Assembly (NCBI GenBank): GCA_050305515.1
Contig: JBNLFL010000025.1
Span: 1-64,000, forward strand
Length of the DNA stretch: 64,000 nucleotides
DNA from: JAFGUB01 sp050305515
GTDB lineage: Bacteria; Campylobacterota; Campylobacteria; Campylobacterales; Sulfurimonadaceae
Direction: 5' to 3'
The notes below the pieces were generated by a model, which saw only the letters and a program-made list of their open reading frames with translations, ran no database searches and was not told the origin of the DNA. Numbering within the stretch: position 1 is the stretch's first letter; every line of letters begins with the position of its first letter. Shown one piece after another: positions 53,297-61,200 of the stretch. A program made the position numbers and the translations under genes.

Positions 53297-54040
53297 TTAG
53301 CGTAGCAGGGCAACTCCGGCAATACGCCCCGTCACGCCACCCTCGGCGCGGTAGGAGAAAAAGTCGCGGCTGTTGCAGGCCGTACAGCCGCCGATCTCTT
53401 CGACATGCGCGACGCCCAGCGCTTCAAGCTGCGCTTTGACAATGGCGTTGACGTGAAGAAAGTAGCGTTTGTCTTTACATGTAACCATCGCACCGTATCC
53501 CAGTGCCTCGGCCTCGCGCGCGATGGCTTCTCCCACTTCATAGCAGCAGCCGTGAATACTCGGCCCGAGTGTTACATGTAAGGATTCGCTCTTACATGTA
53601 AAGTGGCACTGCATGGTCGCTACGGTACGCGCGACAATGTTTTTAAACGCTCCGGCGCGTCCGGCATGAACGACGGCGACGACATGGCGTAGCGGATCGT
53701 AGATGATGAGGGGAATGCAGTCGGCGCTCATAATCATGAGCGCTACGCCGATACGGTCGGTGATGAGCGCATCGCACTCTCTCGGATGATCGAAATCGTC
53801 ATCATCGCTGATGATATGGACGATGTCGGAGTGAATCTGCCTCATGTGCACCAGAGCGGCTTTCTCATACCCAAGCTGCGCGGCGAGAAGGTCGTGATTG
53901 GCGTTTACATGTAAGGGGTCGTCGCCGACATGAAAGGCGAGGTTCAGCGTGTCATAGGGCGCAAGGCTTATGCCGCCGTGGCGGGTGGTGAAGGCGTGGG
54001 TGAGGTTTGGAAAGAGCGAGAGATGCTTACATGTAAGCAT
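53297..54040 (-). CDS. pgeF: peptidoglycan editing factor / multicopper-type purine nucleoside enzyme
   Basis: A 247-residue protein of the YfiH/PgeF (DUF152, once called laccase-domain) family, reported as a purine nucleoside phosphorylase-like enzyme and as a factor preventing misincorporation into peptidoglycan. Motifs QIHSD, SADCIPL and VHAGRAG carry the conserved His and Cys metal ligands, followed by GPSIHGCCYEVG. The ATG at 54040 is the first codon of the perfect 18-bp palindrome ATGCTTACATGTAAGCAT. The gene holds five exact TTACATGTAA copies (53475, 53572, 53592, 53905, 54027), the densest set in the window. It starts 2 bp after the inositol monophosphatase stop. Confidence 0.87.
   Translation of the reverse strand: MLTCKHLSLFPNLTHAFTTRHGGISLAPYDTLNLAFHVGDDPLHVNANHDLLAAQLGYEKAALVHMRQIHSDIVHIISDDDDFDHPRECDALITDRIGVALMIMSADCIPLIIYDPLRHVVAVVHAGRAGAFKNIVARTVATMQCHFTCKSESLHVTLGPSIHGCCYEVGEAIAREAEALGYGAMVTCKDKRYFLHVNAIVKAQLEALGVAHVEEIGGCTACNSRDFFSYRAEGGVTGRIAGVALLR
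53475..54036. repeat. cluster of five TTACATGTAA palindromes in pgeF
   Basis: Exact copies start at 53475, 53572, 53592, 53905 and 54027. The middle two are 20 bp apart and could pair as an RNA hairpin with a 10-nt loop. In protein they give VTCK, LHVT, FTCK, LHVN and LTCK. No other gene here holds more than two. Confidence 0.9.
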
Positions 54041-54042
54041 GG

Positions 54043-54810
54043 CTAGCGGATCGCCTCGAGCAGCGGTGCGTGAACGAGGCCGTTGGAGACGGCGATGACA
54101 GGATCGCCCAGCATGTAGCGGCCTCCTTCTGGGCTGCTGACTCTGCCACCCGCTTCTTCGACTATGAGCACGCCTGCGGCGACATCCCACGGTTTGAGGT
54201 TGCATTCATAATAGGCTTCGAATTTGCCCTGCGCGACGTAGCACAGATCGAGCGACGCGGCACCCAGACGGCGGATATCGCGCGTGAGCGGCAGTAGCGT
54301 TTCGGTGGTGCGAAGCACCCAACGCAGATCATCGCCGCGCTCGACCTTGGTGTAGGGAAACCCCGTGGCAATGAGCGACTGCTGAAAATCACCCTGCGGC
54401 GAAACGCGGATGGGCGCGCCGTTTAAAAAGGCTCCCTTGCCCCGCTCGGCGCTGAAACACTCCTCAAGGATCGGATTGTACACCACGCCCGCAACGGGAA
54501 CGCCATGCTCCCACACTCCCACGGAGATGGCGCAAAACGGAATACCGTGCACGAAATTGGTAGTGCCGTCAATAGGGTCGATGTAGATCGCTCTCTCGGG
54601 ACGCTCGTGTGCGCTCGAACCCTCTTCACCCACTACGGTAAATTCGGGAAATGCCATGCCAAAAGCTTCGGTAAGCATCTTTTCAATGGCGAGGTCATAC
54701 TCCGTAACCAGATCGACCGTGCCTTTGTAACGGACGTTTTTATCGCTGAAATACCCTTTTTTAAAGAGTTCGGCGGCTTGTTGGATGATGGGGATGAGTT
54801 GTGTTGTCAT
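54043..54810 (-). CDS. suhB: inositol monophosphatase family protein
   Basis: The ~255-residue protein has the magnesium site GEEGS (61-65), DPIDGTTNFVHG (78-89) and WDVAAG near 205, the three signature blocks of the IMPase family. Substrates may be inositol phosphates or others such as histidinol phosphate or NADP. The ATG at 54810 is preferred. It has no Shine-Dalgarno sequence, and a TACAAT (54822-54817, minus strand) ends 6 nt before it, so the mRNA may be leaderless. A decayed copy of its 5' region exists at 57752-57853. Confidence 0.9.
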   Translation of the reverse strand: MTTQLIPIIQQAAELFKKGYFSDKNVRYKGTVDLVTEYDLAIEKMLTEAFGMAFPEFTVVGEEGSSAHERPERAIYIDPIDGTTNFVHGIPFCAISVGVWEHGVPVAGVVYNPILEECFSAERGKGAFLNGAPIRVSPQGDFQQSLIATGFPYTKVERGDDLRWVLRTTETLLPLTRDIRRLGAASLDLCYVAQGKFEAYYECNLKPWDVAAGVLIVEEAGGRVSSPEGGRYMLGDPVIAVSNGLVHAPLLEAIR

Positions 54811-54816
54811 GATGCT

Positions 54817-54822
54817 ATTGTA
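54817..54822 (-). promoter_or_regulatory. -10 box abutting the inositol monophosphatase start
   Basis: Minus-strand TACAAT is separated from the ATG at 54810 by 6 nt, and no ribosome-binding site fits between them. The pattern is that of a leaderless transcript. Confidence 0.4.
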
Positions 54823-54989
54823 GCGCAAGCACTATGACTTTCCGAAGCAGATTATCTTTTCAAGCCCAAAGAAATAATATATAGCAGTGTGACACAATAG
54901 AACATATTTTGAATACAATTCACACATTATAACCATTATATTTATATAATATTTATAAAGATATTTTGAGATTAAAAAAAAGGAATTGT

Positions 54990-57659
54990 ATGAAACTCTC
55001 CGGTTTAATACTTGTGATGATAGTCACCGTTTTCTTTGTTGCTTGTGGCGTTGACCAGCAATCTGCTGAAAATAATGTCACTGATAATGGCGCCAATATG
55101 ACGCCTTCTTCAGAAGCCAGCGCTGCATTGAATTGTACCGTCAAAGGCAACTGCTTTTTATTTGAAGGGTATGATCCGCACTATGGGTTTGAACCCTGGA
55201 TCACTGACGGTCAAAGTGGTGCTTTCATGATGGCCGATACTAATACCATCAATGACAGTTCGAATCCGCTAAACTTTTTGAAAGTCGGCAATCTCATTTA
55301 TTTTGAAGCGGAAGACCCGGCACACGGTAATGAGTTGTACCGTCTGGATTTAACAACATCAGAAGTTGCGTTTGTAGGAGATTTCACTCTCGGGATTAAT
55401 GAAAACTTTTATCAAAAATATGATTGCAACGGAACACTCTATTTTAGTGACGGTTCAACCCTGTACCGTATAGAAGCACCTGGGAAACAGGCTGTAGTGG
55501 TTGATACCGGAGGCAGTATCGATTTATTGGCATCGACCAAAATGTGGTTCTATTATTCCAAATCAAAGCAGCTTTACAGGACTGACGGCGTCACTGTAGA
55601 GGCAATAGATATGACCGATCCCAAACGTGTTCAGGGTGTTGATAGTACGCTGGTCATCTGGAAAAAAGAGGGCGATGCCTACTTTGATGGTCCTACAGAA
55701 CTTTATGTACTCGATGATGATATGAGTGCATTGCAGCTGATCGAAACCTACGAATATCAATACGCTCCTTATGAACCTCATGTATTGTTGATAGAAAACG
55801 GAAGCATCTACTTTAACAGTACTGCCGTAGGAAACATGGCAATCAGTGTTTACAACTATCAGATATATCGTTTGGATACCCATACCAAAAAAGTCGATAT
55901 TCCTCTTTCGTTTGTCTACTCGGAGGGCGGAGAATATATTTATGACCTGCTTGCGGATGATGATAATATTTTTATTCTGACTTCCCGTGAATATACCAGC
56001 AGTCAAGGCTACTGGAGCCCTGAAACGGGAGCCGTTTATGAACCCGGCGGGATGTTTGTTGCCCTGTATCGTCTGGATAAAAACTTTGATTCGAAGCGTT
56101 TGCTGCACCGGTTTGAAAAGAGTGGCCCGACACCAAATGAGACCCATTTTTTTGCACAGCATAAGGACAAACTCTACCTTTACAAAAGTACCTATAACGA
56201 TCGGGCTATGTATATGTACGATACGACCCAAGCGCGTCTCGTCCAACTTGAGGACATCACGTTTGAAGATTATGCTACACACATGATAGCCACAACCGAT
56301 GCCGGCGTACTCTATGCATCAAAAGATGCAGAGAACAACTGGTCAATCGATCTTTTAAATTATGAATCTGACAAATCCGAACCTGTTACCGATTTTATTG
56401 TAAATACGTCATACGGCAGTATCGCTCCTTTCATATATGCCGACAATGCACTCTATTTTCAGGGAAATTATGATGACACCTATGGTACGGAACTTTATAA
56501 ATTTGACCTTTCGGAAGAAAAAAAGTCTCTGGTCGAAAATATCAATGATGCCACAAAAAGCAGTATCTGGACGACGGCTGTTTATTCACAATACGGTGGC
56601 CTTATGAATACCGCGACTGCGCTGTACTACACCGACTTTTCTACAGAAAATAGCCTGCCTATCGGAGAATTTGATCCTTTCTTTCATAACCCATCTTCAT
56701 CGTACGTCAATCGGAATAGCCATGCTTTGAGCGAAATTCTGAAGTACAACAATATGTTTTATATTGCGACACCGGATAATGCAGGTATAACGACACTCTA
56801 CATGTCAGACGGAAGTTTTGATTCCGGTTTGCAAAAACTTTGGGAGAGCGGATCACAAGAAGACGAATTATCTTTACTAGCCGCTCTGAACGGCAAACTC
56901 TATTTTAAGCTGGAAAATCGAGGGTATGTGTATGAATGGCTGTACAGATCGGTTCGCGCTTCTTCAGATGAGATCAGTTACTACAGTATGGATCTTCAAA
57001 ATAACTCTGTCTCGGCAATGGCACCCGATGACCCCCTTCTTCCTATATTGCAAAACAACACAATAATCGGGCAGATAGGCGATACACTGTTTTTCGATGA
57101 CAACAATACGCTTGTGAAACTTGAAACATCAAATAATAATGACACGATAGTCACACCGATAAAAAATCTGAACGGAAAGATCATCCCGGCCAAAGGTAAT
57201 ACGCATGGTTTTTACTTTTTTGGATATGAAAGCATAAAAACGGATTATTATTATTCGGACACCAACACAACCGTTTCCGTGTGGTTTAGCGATGGAAGCC
57301 AAGAGGGGACAAAGAAGCTTTATACGTTTCAGGATATCAACATTGGCACTTACGCGGTTGAATGCATTGATTCAGAACTTATATTTGTGATATATCAATA
57401 CAGTTGGGTCTGTAATGATTTTGGTTGCACGAAAGACTATACTTTTAAAACCTATCATATGGCTTCTTCGGATTCAGAACCGACATTGATGATCAATGAC
57501 GTCGTATCTGCATTTGGCAGGGACGGCAATCCTAATATCATTCTTTTGAAAAAACCATTTTATAGCTCTGACCCGTTTGAATTACACTATTGGCGCTATA
57601 ACCTCTCAACAAATAATCTGGAAGCGTTAGACATTACAAACCAGGCTTGGGGTCAATAA
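54990..57659 (+). CDS. large lipoprotein with ELWxxDGT-like beta-propeller repeats
   Basis: An 889-residue predicted lipoprotein: signal with lipobox FFVACG (Cys at about 20), then many diverged repeats of the type GNELYRLDLTT...VGDFTLG and GTELYKFDLSE...LVENIND, plus VWFSDGSQEGTKKLY, which recalls the ELWxxDGT hyalin-like propeller family. It should sit at the cell surface or in the periplasm. The function is unknown. The gene and its 160-bp upstream spacer are AT-rich compared with neighbours, lack any TTACATGTAA copy, and lie between direct repeats of the inositol monophosphatase 5' end, all signs of acquisition. The ATG at 54990 is supported by AAAAGGA. Confidence 0.72.
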   Translation: MKLSGLILVMIVTVFFVACGVDQQSAENNVTDNGANMTPSSEASAALNCTVKGNCFLFEGYDPHYGFEPWITDGQSGAFMMADTNTINDSSNPLNFLKVGNLIYFEAEDPAHGNELYRLDLTTSEVAFVGDFTLGINENFYQKYDCNGTLYFSDGSTLYRIEAPGKQAVVVDTGGSIDLLASTKMWFYYSKSKQLYRTDGVTVEAIDMTDPKRVQGVDSTLVIWKKEGDAYFDGPTELYVLDDDMSALQLIETYEYQYAPYEPHVLLIENGSIYFNSTAVGNMAISVYNYQIYRLDTHTKKVDIPLSFVYSEGGEYIYDLLADDDNIFILTSREYTSSQGYWSPETGAVYEPGGMFVALYRLDKNFDSKRLLHRFEKSGPTPNETHFFAQHKDKLYLYKSTYNDRAMYMYDTTQARLVQLEDITFEDYATHMIATTDAGVLYASKDAENNWSIDLLNYESDKSEPVTDFIVNTSYGSIAPFIYADNALYFQGNYDDTYGTELYKFDLSEEKKSLVENINDATKSSIWTTAVYSQYGGLMNTATALYYTDFSTENSLPIGEFDPFFHNPSSSYVNRNSHALSEILKYNNMFYIATPDNAGITTLYMSDGSFDSGLQKLWESGSQEDELSLLAALNGKLYFKLENRGYVYEWLYRSVRASSDEISYYSMDLQNNSVSAMAPDDPLLPILQNNTIIGQIGDTLFFDDNNTLVKLETSNNNDTIVTPIKNLNGKIIPAKGNTHGFYFFGYESIKTDYYYSDTNTTVSVWFSDGSQEGTKKLYTFQDINIGTYAVECIDSELIFVIYQYSWVCNDFGCTKDYTFKTYHMASSDSEPTLMINDVVSAFGRDGNPNIILLKKPFYSSDPFELHYWRYNLSTNNLEALDITNQAWGQ

Positions 57660-57751
57660 AAATCAGTTGCCTTTCTACAAGGTAATTGTGACGCCTTATG
57701 CCATCATGATCCGGCCGGGAGCCATACAAAAAGTGGCCAAAATCGTCACTG

Positions 57752-57853
57752 TAACCCGAAAACACTGTGGCGGCAAAGGCTTCGGTGAGCATCGTTTCAA
57801 TGGCGAATTCATACTCCGTAGTCAGATCGACCGTACCTTTGTTACGCACGTAC
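57752..57853 (-). pseudogene. remnant of an inositol monophosphatase gene 5' part
   Basis: On the minus strand the sequence reads RNKGTVDLTTEYEFAIETML then TEAF, clearly matching residues 27-50 of the intact enzyme (RYKGTVDLVTEYDLAIEKML, TEAF). Over 57778-57850 against 54664-54736 I count about 85% identical bases; beyond 57778 homology fades. No start, no motifs and no downstream half remain. It lies directly behind the response regulator gene, in the same orientation as the intact copy 3.1 kb away. Confidence 0.75.
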
Positions 57854-57855
57854 GA

Positions 57856-58518
57856 TTACGTGCCAAGCCTATACCCCACCTTGTTCACATTGACAATCAG
57901 CTCTTTATGCGTCTGTTCGCGGATGCGGTGAATCAGCGAGCGCAGGGTCTGCTGCGATACCTCGCTTCCCCAGACATGCTCCATAATCTGCTCGATGGAG
58001 ACGCTGCTTTGGGGTGAGTGGGAAAGCAGCGCAAGAAGTCTCAGGGCTACGGGGCCGAGCGGAACCTCTTCGTCGCCCAAAAAGAGCCGTTCGCTTTTTC
58101 GCTCAAAACGGTAGCCGCCCACAAGCTCAAGGGCTGTAGAGGGCTCTTTTTTCGCGCCCAGCATGGCGAGTTTGAGCGTTGTGATAATCTCTTTTTCGCG
58201 GTAGGGTTTGACAAGGTAGGCGTAGGCTTTGGATTCGAGCGCCATCTCCAGCATCTGCGTTTCGCTGTAGGCGGTGAGAAAGACAATAATCACCTCGGGC
58301 GCAAAGCGGCGGATGGCGAGTGCGGCTTCGGTGCCGCTGAGCGCGCCTTCGAGCATGATGTCCATCAGAATGATATCGGGTCGGTGCGTCTTGGTCCGCT
58401 CAATGGCTTCTTCGCCGGAGACGGCGGTATCAACGACGTCATACCCCTCCTTGATGAGCACTTTTTTAAGGTAGTTGGCGGGGATGCGTTCGTCTTCGAC
58501 AATCAAAACACGGTTCAT
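57856..58518 (-). CDS. response regulator with winged-helix output
   Basis: A 220-residue protein: receiver with Asp53 (IILMDIMLEG) and Lys in LVKPYREKE, then an OmpR-like winged helix (VALRLLALLSHSPQSSV, SLIHRIRE, VNKVGYRLGT). It overlaps the upstream kinase gene by 4 bp (ATGA). The last codons run directly into the decayed inositol monophosphatase fragment, so the final residues after VGYRL may have been altered by the rearrangement there. Confidence 0.9.
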   Translation of the reverse strand: MNRVLIVEDERIPANYLKKVLIKEGYDVVDTAVSGEEAIERTKTHRPDIILMDIMLEGALSGTEAALAIRRFAPEVIIVFLTAYSETQMLEMALESKAYAYLVKPYREKEIITTLKLAMLGAKKEPSTALELVGGYRFERKSERLFLGDEEVPLGPVALRLLALLSHSPQSSVSIEQIMEHVWGSEVSQQTLRSLIHRIREQTHKELIVNVNKVGYRLGT

Positions 58519-59636
58519 GCGGGAAACGCCATGCGGTAGTGGTAGGGTTTGGGGTCATGCATGACAAGGGTGCCGTGAAGCTGTTCGAGTGTGAGCTTGA
58601 CAAGGCTCAGCCCCAGCGTGTCATCCGATGCCGGAAGGGTGGCGTTCTCGCCGCTGTCGCTGTAGTGCAGGGTACAGCTCCCCTCTTTACATGTAAGCGC
58701 CATCGTGATGTGACAGGTGCCGTTCCGGCAGGCATATTTAACGGAGTTGGTAAGCAGTTCATTGATGATGATGCCGAGCCTGATCGTCTTTTCGAGTTCG
58801 AAGGTACTCTCATCGCTGTGGAGTTCGAGCGTGACATCATCCTCTTTCCCCACGGCCAGAAGGGCCTGTTCGCTAAGTTGCCTGACGTAGGTGGCGAAAT
58901 TGACGGCTTCGAGGTTGTCACTGCGGTAGAGCGTTTCATGCGCTAGTGAGATCGACTCGATGCGCAGCCGGTTCTGATCGATAATGCGGTCGATTTCGGG
59001 ATGGTTGCTTTCAAGTTTTTGAAGCCCGAGAATGGAGCTGACGATGTTGAGATTGTTTTTGATGCGGTGGTGAATCTCTTTAAGCAGAATCTCTTTTTCC
59101 CGATTCGCCTTTTCAAGTTTGCGGTGCGACTCCTCGATGGCGAAGTTGTAGAAGATGCCAAAGGCGATAACAAAGAGCGAGGCGATGAAATAAGAAGCCA
59201 CCGCCCGCTCGCTGTGCAGAAAGGGGTGATGCTCATAGACGCTGTAGCCGTGGATGAAGAGCGCGATCAAAACGGCGTAATAAAGCGACATGTTCAGCAC
59301 AATTTCTCGCGGCGGCATTAAAATGAAGGCGACCACCGGAAGCAGCAGCGTGAACATGATGCTCATGTCAAAAGCGGTGTGATAGACGAAGATGAAAACG
59401 ATGGTGCTGGCAATCCACAAAATGGCCCGCGCGGCGACTGTATGGTTGCGGGTGCGCAGAAAATAGGTGAAAAACCCCAGACCGACCGCGACAAAAACAA
59501 GGTCAAGAACAAAGTCGAAATAGTTGGCGATAACAAGGTCAATGAGTGCCGCAATCGAAGTAATGATGATAAAGCTGAGGTAAAACCCGACGAGGAACAA
59601 CTCTTTGTAATGAAACTGTTTAAGCCATGTCTGCAT
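58515..59636 (-). CDS. membrane histidine kinase, HisKA_2 type
   Basis: The 373-residue kinase has six or so membrane helices in residues 12-165 with almost no periplasmic domain, then the HisKA_2 phosphoacceptor box EIHHRIKNNLNIVSSIL (His189/His190) and a HATPase domain (GIIINELLTNSVKYA; DTLGLSLVKLTLEQL). This box is typical of the HWE/HisKA_2 kinases. The sensed signal may be within the membrane or intracellular. It is the first gene of a two-gene leftward unit with the response regulator. One TTACATGTAA copy is inside (58687). Confidence 0.9.
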   Translation of the reverse strand: MQTWLKQFHYKELFLVGFYLSFIIITSIAALIDLVIANYFDFVLDLVFVAVGLGFFTYFLRTRNHTVAARAILWIASTIVFIFVYHTAFDMSIMFTLLLPVVAFILMPPREIVLNMSLYYAVLIALFIHGYSVYEHHPFLHSERAVASYFIASLFVIAFGIFYNFAIEESHRKLEKANREKEILLKEIHHRIKNNLNIVSSILGLQKLESNHPEIDRIIDQNRLRIESISLAHETLYRSDNLEAVNFATYVRQLSEQALLAVGKEDDVTLELHSDESTFELEKTIRLGIIINELLTNSVKYACRNGTCHITMALTCKEGSCTLHYSDSGENATLPASDDTLGLSLVKLTLEQLHGTLVMHDPKPYHYRMAFPA

Positions 59637-59666
59637 GGTGAATTATAGCAGTTTGCAACGCCGCAG

Positions 59667-59709
59667 AACGGATAAAGGATTTTGGAATCCTATGATGTAC
59701 TGTGAAATT
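59667..59709 (+). promoter_or_regulatory. shared upstream element, copy A
   Basis: AACGGATAAAGGATT (59667-59681), TATGAT (59691-59696) and TGTGAAATT (59701-59709) match in order and spacing the element at 61108-61148. It precedes the cadherin-like lipoprotein gene by about 90 nt. The first block may be an activator or ECF-sigma -35 site and TATGAT a -10; this is inference. Confidence 0.5.
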
Positions 59710-59801
59710 TTTTTTTGGAGTTACCTGATGCCAATGGGCTCACAGAAAACTCACAGCATTAGATGAGAATGCGGACAAGATTAAAAAACAAAGGAGATCA
59801 T

Positions 59802-60386
59802 GTGACATACAGACTGATTTCAGGAGCCCTTCTGGGTGCGTTGCTGATCGGTTGCGGTGGCGGAGGCGGTGGTTCGGGCAGCAGCTCTTCCTCCGAGAAT
59901 GGGGCACTCAGCTCCGATCCCGTGAGTGCGACACTCACCCAGACGCTCTATCACACCCCGGAAAATTCACTGGGGTTCATTGCAATGCACAGCAGCATGG
60001 AAAATGTAGATTACGAGATTGCAGGCGGTGCGGACGCGGCACTTTTCACTATGGACGCGGCGGGCGTTCTGGCATTTGTCACCTTCCCCGATTATGAGAA
60101 TCCTGCCGATAGCAATGGTGACGGAGCGTATGAAGTCATTATCAAACTTCAGGCAGATAACGGCAGTACGGCAACGCAGAGCAATGTCACCATCGTCGTA
60201 GATGATGTGGATGAGGGTAGCGCGGAAGATAACGCCACTTTGGGAGAGCCACCTGTGATGGAAGATGACAACGCCACGCTTGGTGAACCTCCCGTAATGG
60301 AAGACGGCAATACGACTGATGAGGAACCCGCAGCGGCAGTGTCGCAATGGGGAACTTTTAAATGGAATGAAAACAACTGGAATTAA
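59802..60386 (+). CDS. small lipoprotein with cadherin-like domain and peptide repeat
   Basis: About 194 residues from the GTG at 59802, with AAGGAG at 59791-59796. Lipobox LLIGCG is followed by a Gly/Ser spacer, then a cadherin-like module (ENSLGFIAMHSSMENVDYEI, with AALFTMDAAGVLAF, DYENPADSNGDG and VTIVVDDVDE), and then two tandem copies of DNATLGEPPVMED. It ends in QWGTFKWNENNWN. Calcium-binding-type acidic loops suggest an extracellular adhesion-type role. It is followed 13 bp later by another exported protein gene, probably in one operon. Confidence 0.65.
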   Translation: MTYRLISGALLGALLIGCGGGGGGSGSSSSSENGALSSDPVSATLTQTLYHTPENSLGFIAMHSSMENVDYEIAGGADAALFTMDAAGVLAFVTFPDYENPADSNGDGAYEVIIKLQADNGSTATQSNVTIVVDDVDEGSAEDNATLGEPPVMEDDNATLGEPPVMEDGNTTDEEPAAAVSQWGTFKWNENNWN

Positions 60387-60399
60387 AAAGGAGTCTGAA

Positions 60400-61050
60400 A
60401 TGAAAAAGAGTTTACATGTAATGTTGGTAATGGGGTTGCTTGGTGTGATGAATCTGGGGGCGGAAGAGCGTACATTGACGCTGGTCACAGACCCTTTGGT
60501 TGCGGATCTGAGTGTGGTTGATCTGAGTACGCTCGATCTGCTGACTTCCCGAAAACGGGTTCCGCACGATTTTCATACCGGAGACGTCGCCTATGCCGCG
60601 GATGTCAACGAAAATTTTGAAGCCATTGAAAACGCGCTTCCGGGTGTCGAGTGGACGACTATCAGTAAAAATACGGCGAGCATCAGCACGTCGGGGACCG
60701 ATATTGGCACTGTGACTATCAATGCGCCAGAAGACGGTTTTGTAGTGCTGCAGGTGAACGGACGGCTCAATATTTACAGTAACGGGCAGGAGCCCGGTGC
60801 CAGCGTCACCATGAGCGAACCCGATGTTTCCATCATGAGCTTTAAACTCGAAGGCGAGAGCACCTATCGCCCGCTGACCAACATGCTTAACGGCTGGAGC
60901 TCTTTTTGCGTTTCAAAAGTGTACGCTGTGAGTAAAGGAACGAACTCCCTGCACTTTTCCGCCAAACGCATTAGCGGTGCCTACAGTGAGTATTACACGC
61001 TGAACATGAACGCCACGATGCTGGCGACCTACTACCCCAACCGCTATTAA
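60400..61050 (+). CDS. exported protein of unknown function
   Basis: A 216-residue protein starting at the ATG at 60400 with AAGGAG upstream. The signal peptide (about 1-21) contains a TTACATGTAA copy at codons 5-7. A motif FHTGDVAYAADVNENFEAIE near residue 60 is like the short linker often found before trimeric or fibre-type domains in secreted proteins. The rest is a beta-rich domain (about 85-215) with regular alternating strands, perhaps a C1q/TNF-like jellyroll; this is inference. It shares an operon with the cadherin-like lipoprotein. Confidence 0.6.
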   Translation: MKKSLHVMLVMGLLGVMNLGAEERTLTLVTDPLVADLSVVDLSTLDLLTSRKRVPHDFHTGDVAYAADVNENFEAIENALPGVEWTTISKNTASISTSGTDIGTVTINAPEDGFVVLQVNGRLNIYSNGQEPGASVTMSEPDVSIMSFKLEGESTYRPLTNMLNGWSSFCVSKVYAVSKGTNSLHFSAKRISGAYSEYYTLNMNATMLATYYPNRY

Positions 61051-61058
61051 TCGAGCGC

Positions 61059-61087
61059 CGCTTACATGTACGCTTTACATGTAAGCG
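61059..61087 (+). terminator. long hairpin built from two palindrome copies
   Basis: CGCTTACATGTA would be the arm: 61059-61070 and its exact complement at 61076-61087 give a 12-bp stem with a 5-nt loop, 8 nt past the stop of the exported protein gene. One half is the exact TTACATGTAA (61075-61084), the other a one-base variant (TTACATGTAC). No T-run follows, so it may be an RNA 3'-end stabiliser or weak terminator. Confidence 0.5.
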
Positions 61088-61107
61088 CGTCACCTCCCGA
61101 GCCACGG

Positions 61108-61148
61108 AACGGATACAGGATTACAGCATGTTAGAATAATGTGAAATT
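61108..61148 (+). promoter_or_regulatory. shared upstream element, copy B
   Basis: AACGGATACAGGATT (61108-61122), TAGAAT (61132-61137) and TGTGAAATT (61140-61148) repeat the arrangement at 59667-59709, with an identical 18-bp gap between AACGGA and the -10-like hexamer. It lies about 50 nt before the PQQ-propeller gene. Confidence 0.5.
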
Positions 61149-61200
61149 GCTGAGATAGGTACTTTTCAGAGACAGCATATTGAGAATTACGGAGATAAAA

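Noticed and set aside
57670..57751. Continuation of the inositol monophosphatase remnant toward the lipoprotein stop codon
   Set aside because: Only scattered matches remain after TEAF; similarity there is too weak to annotate.
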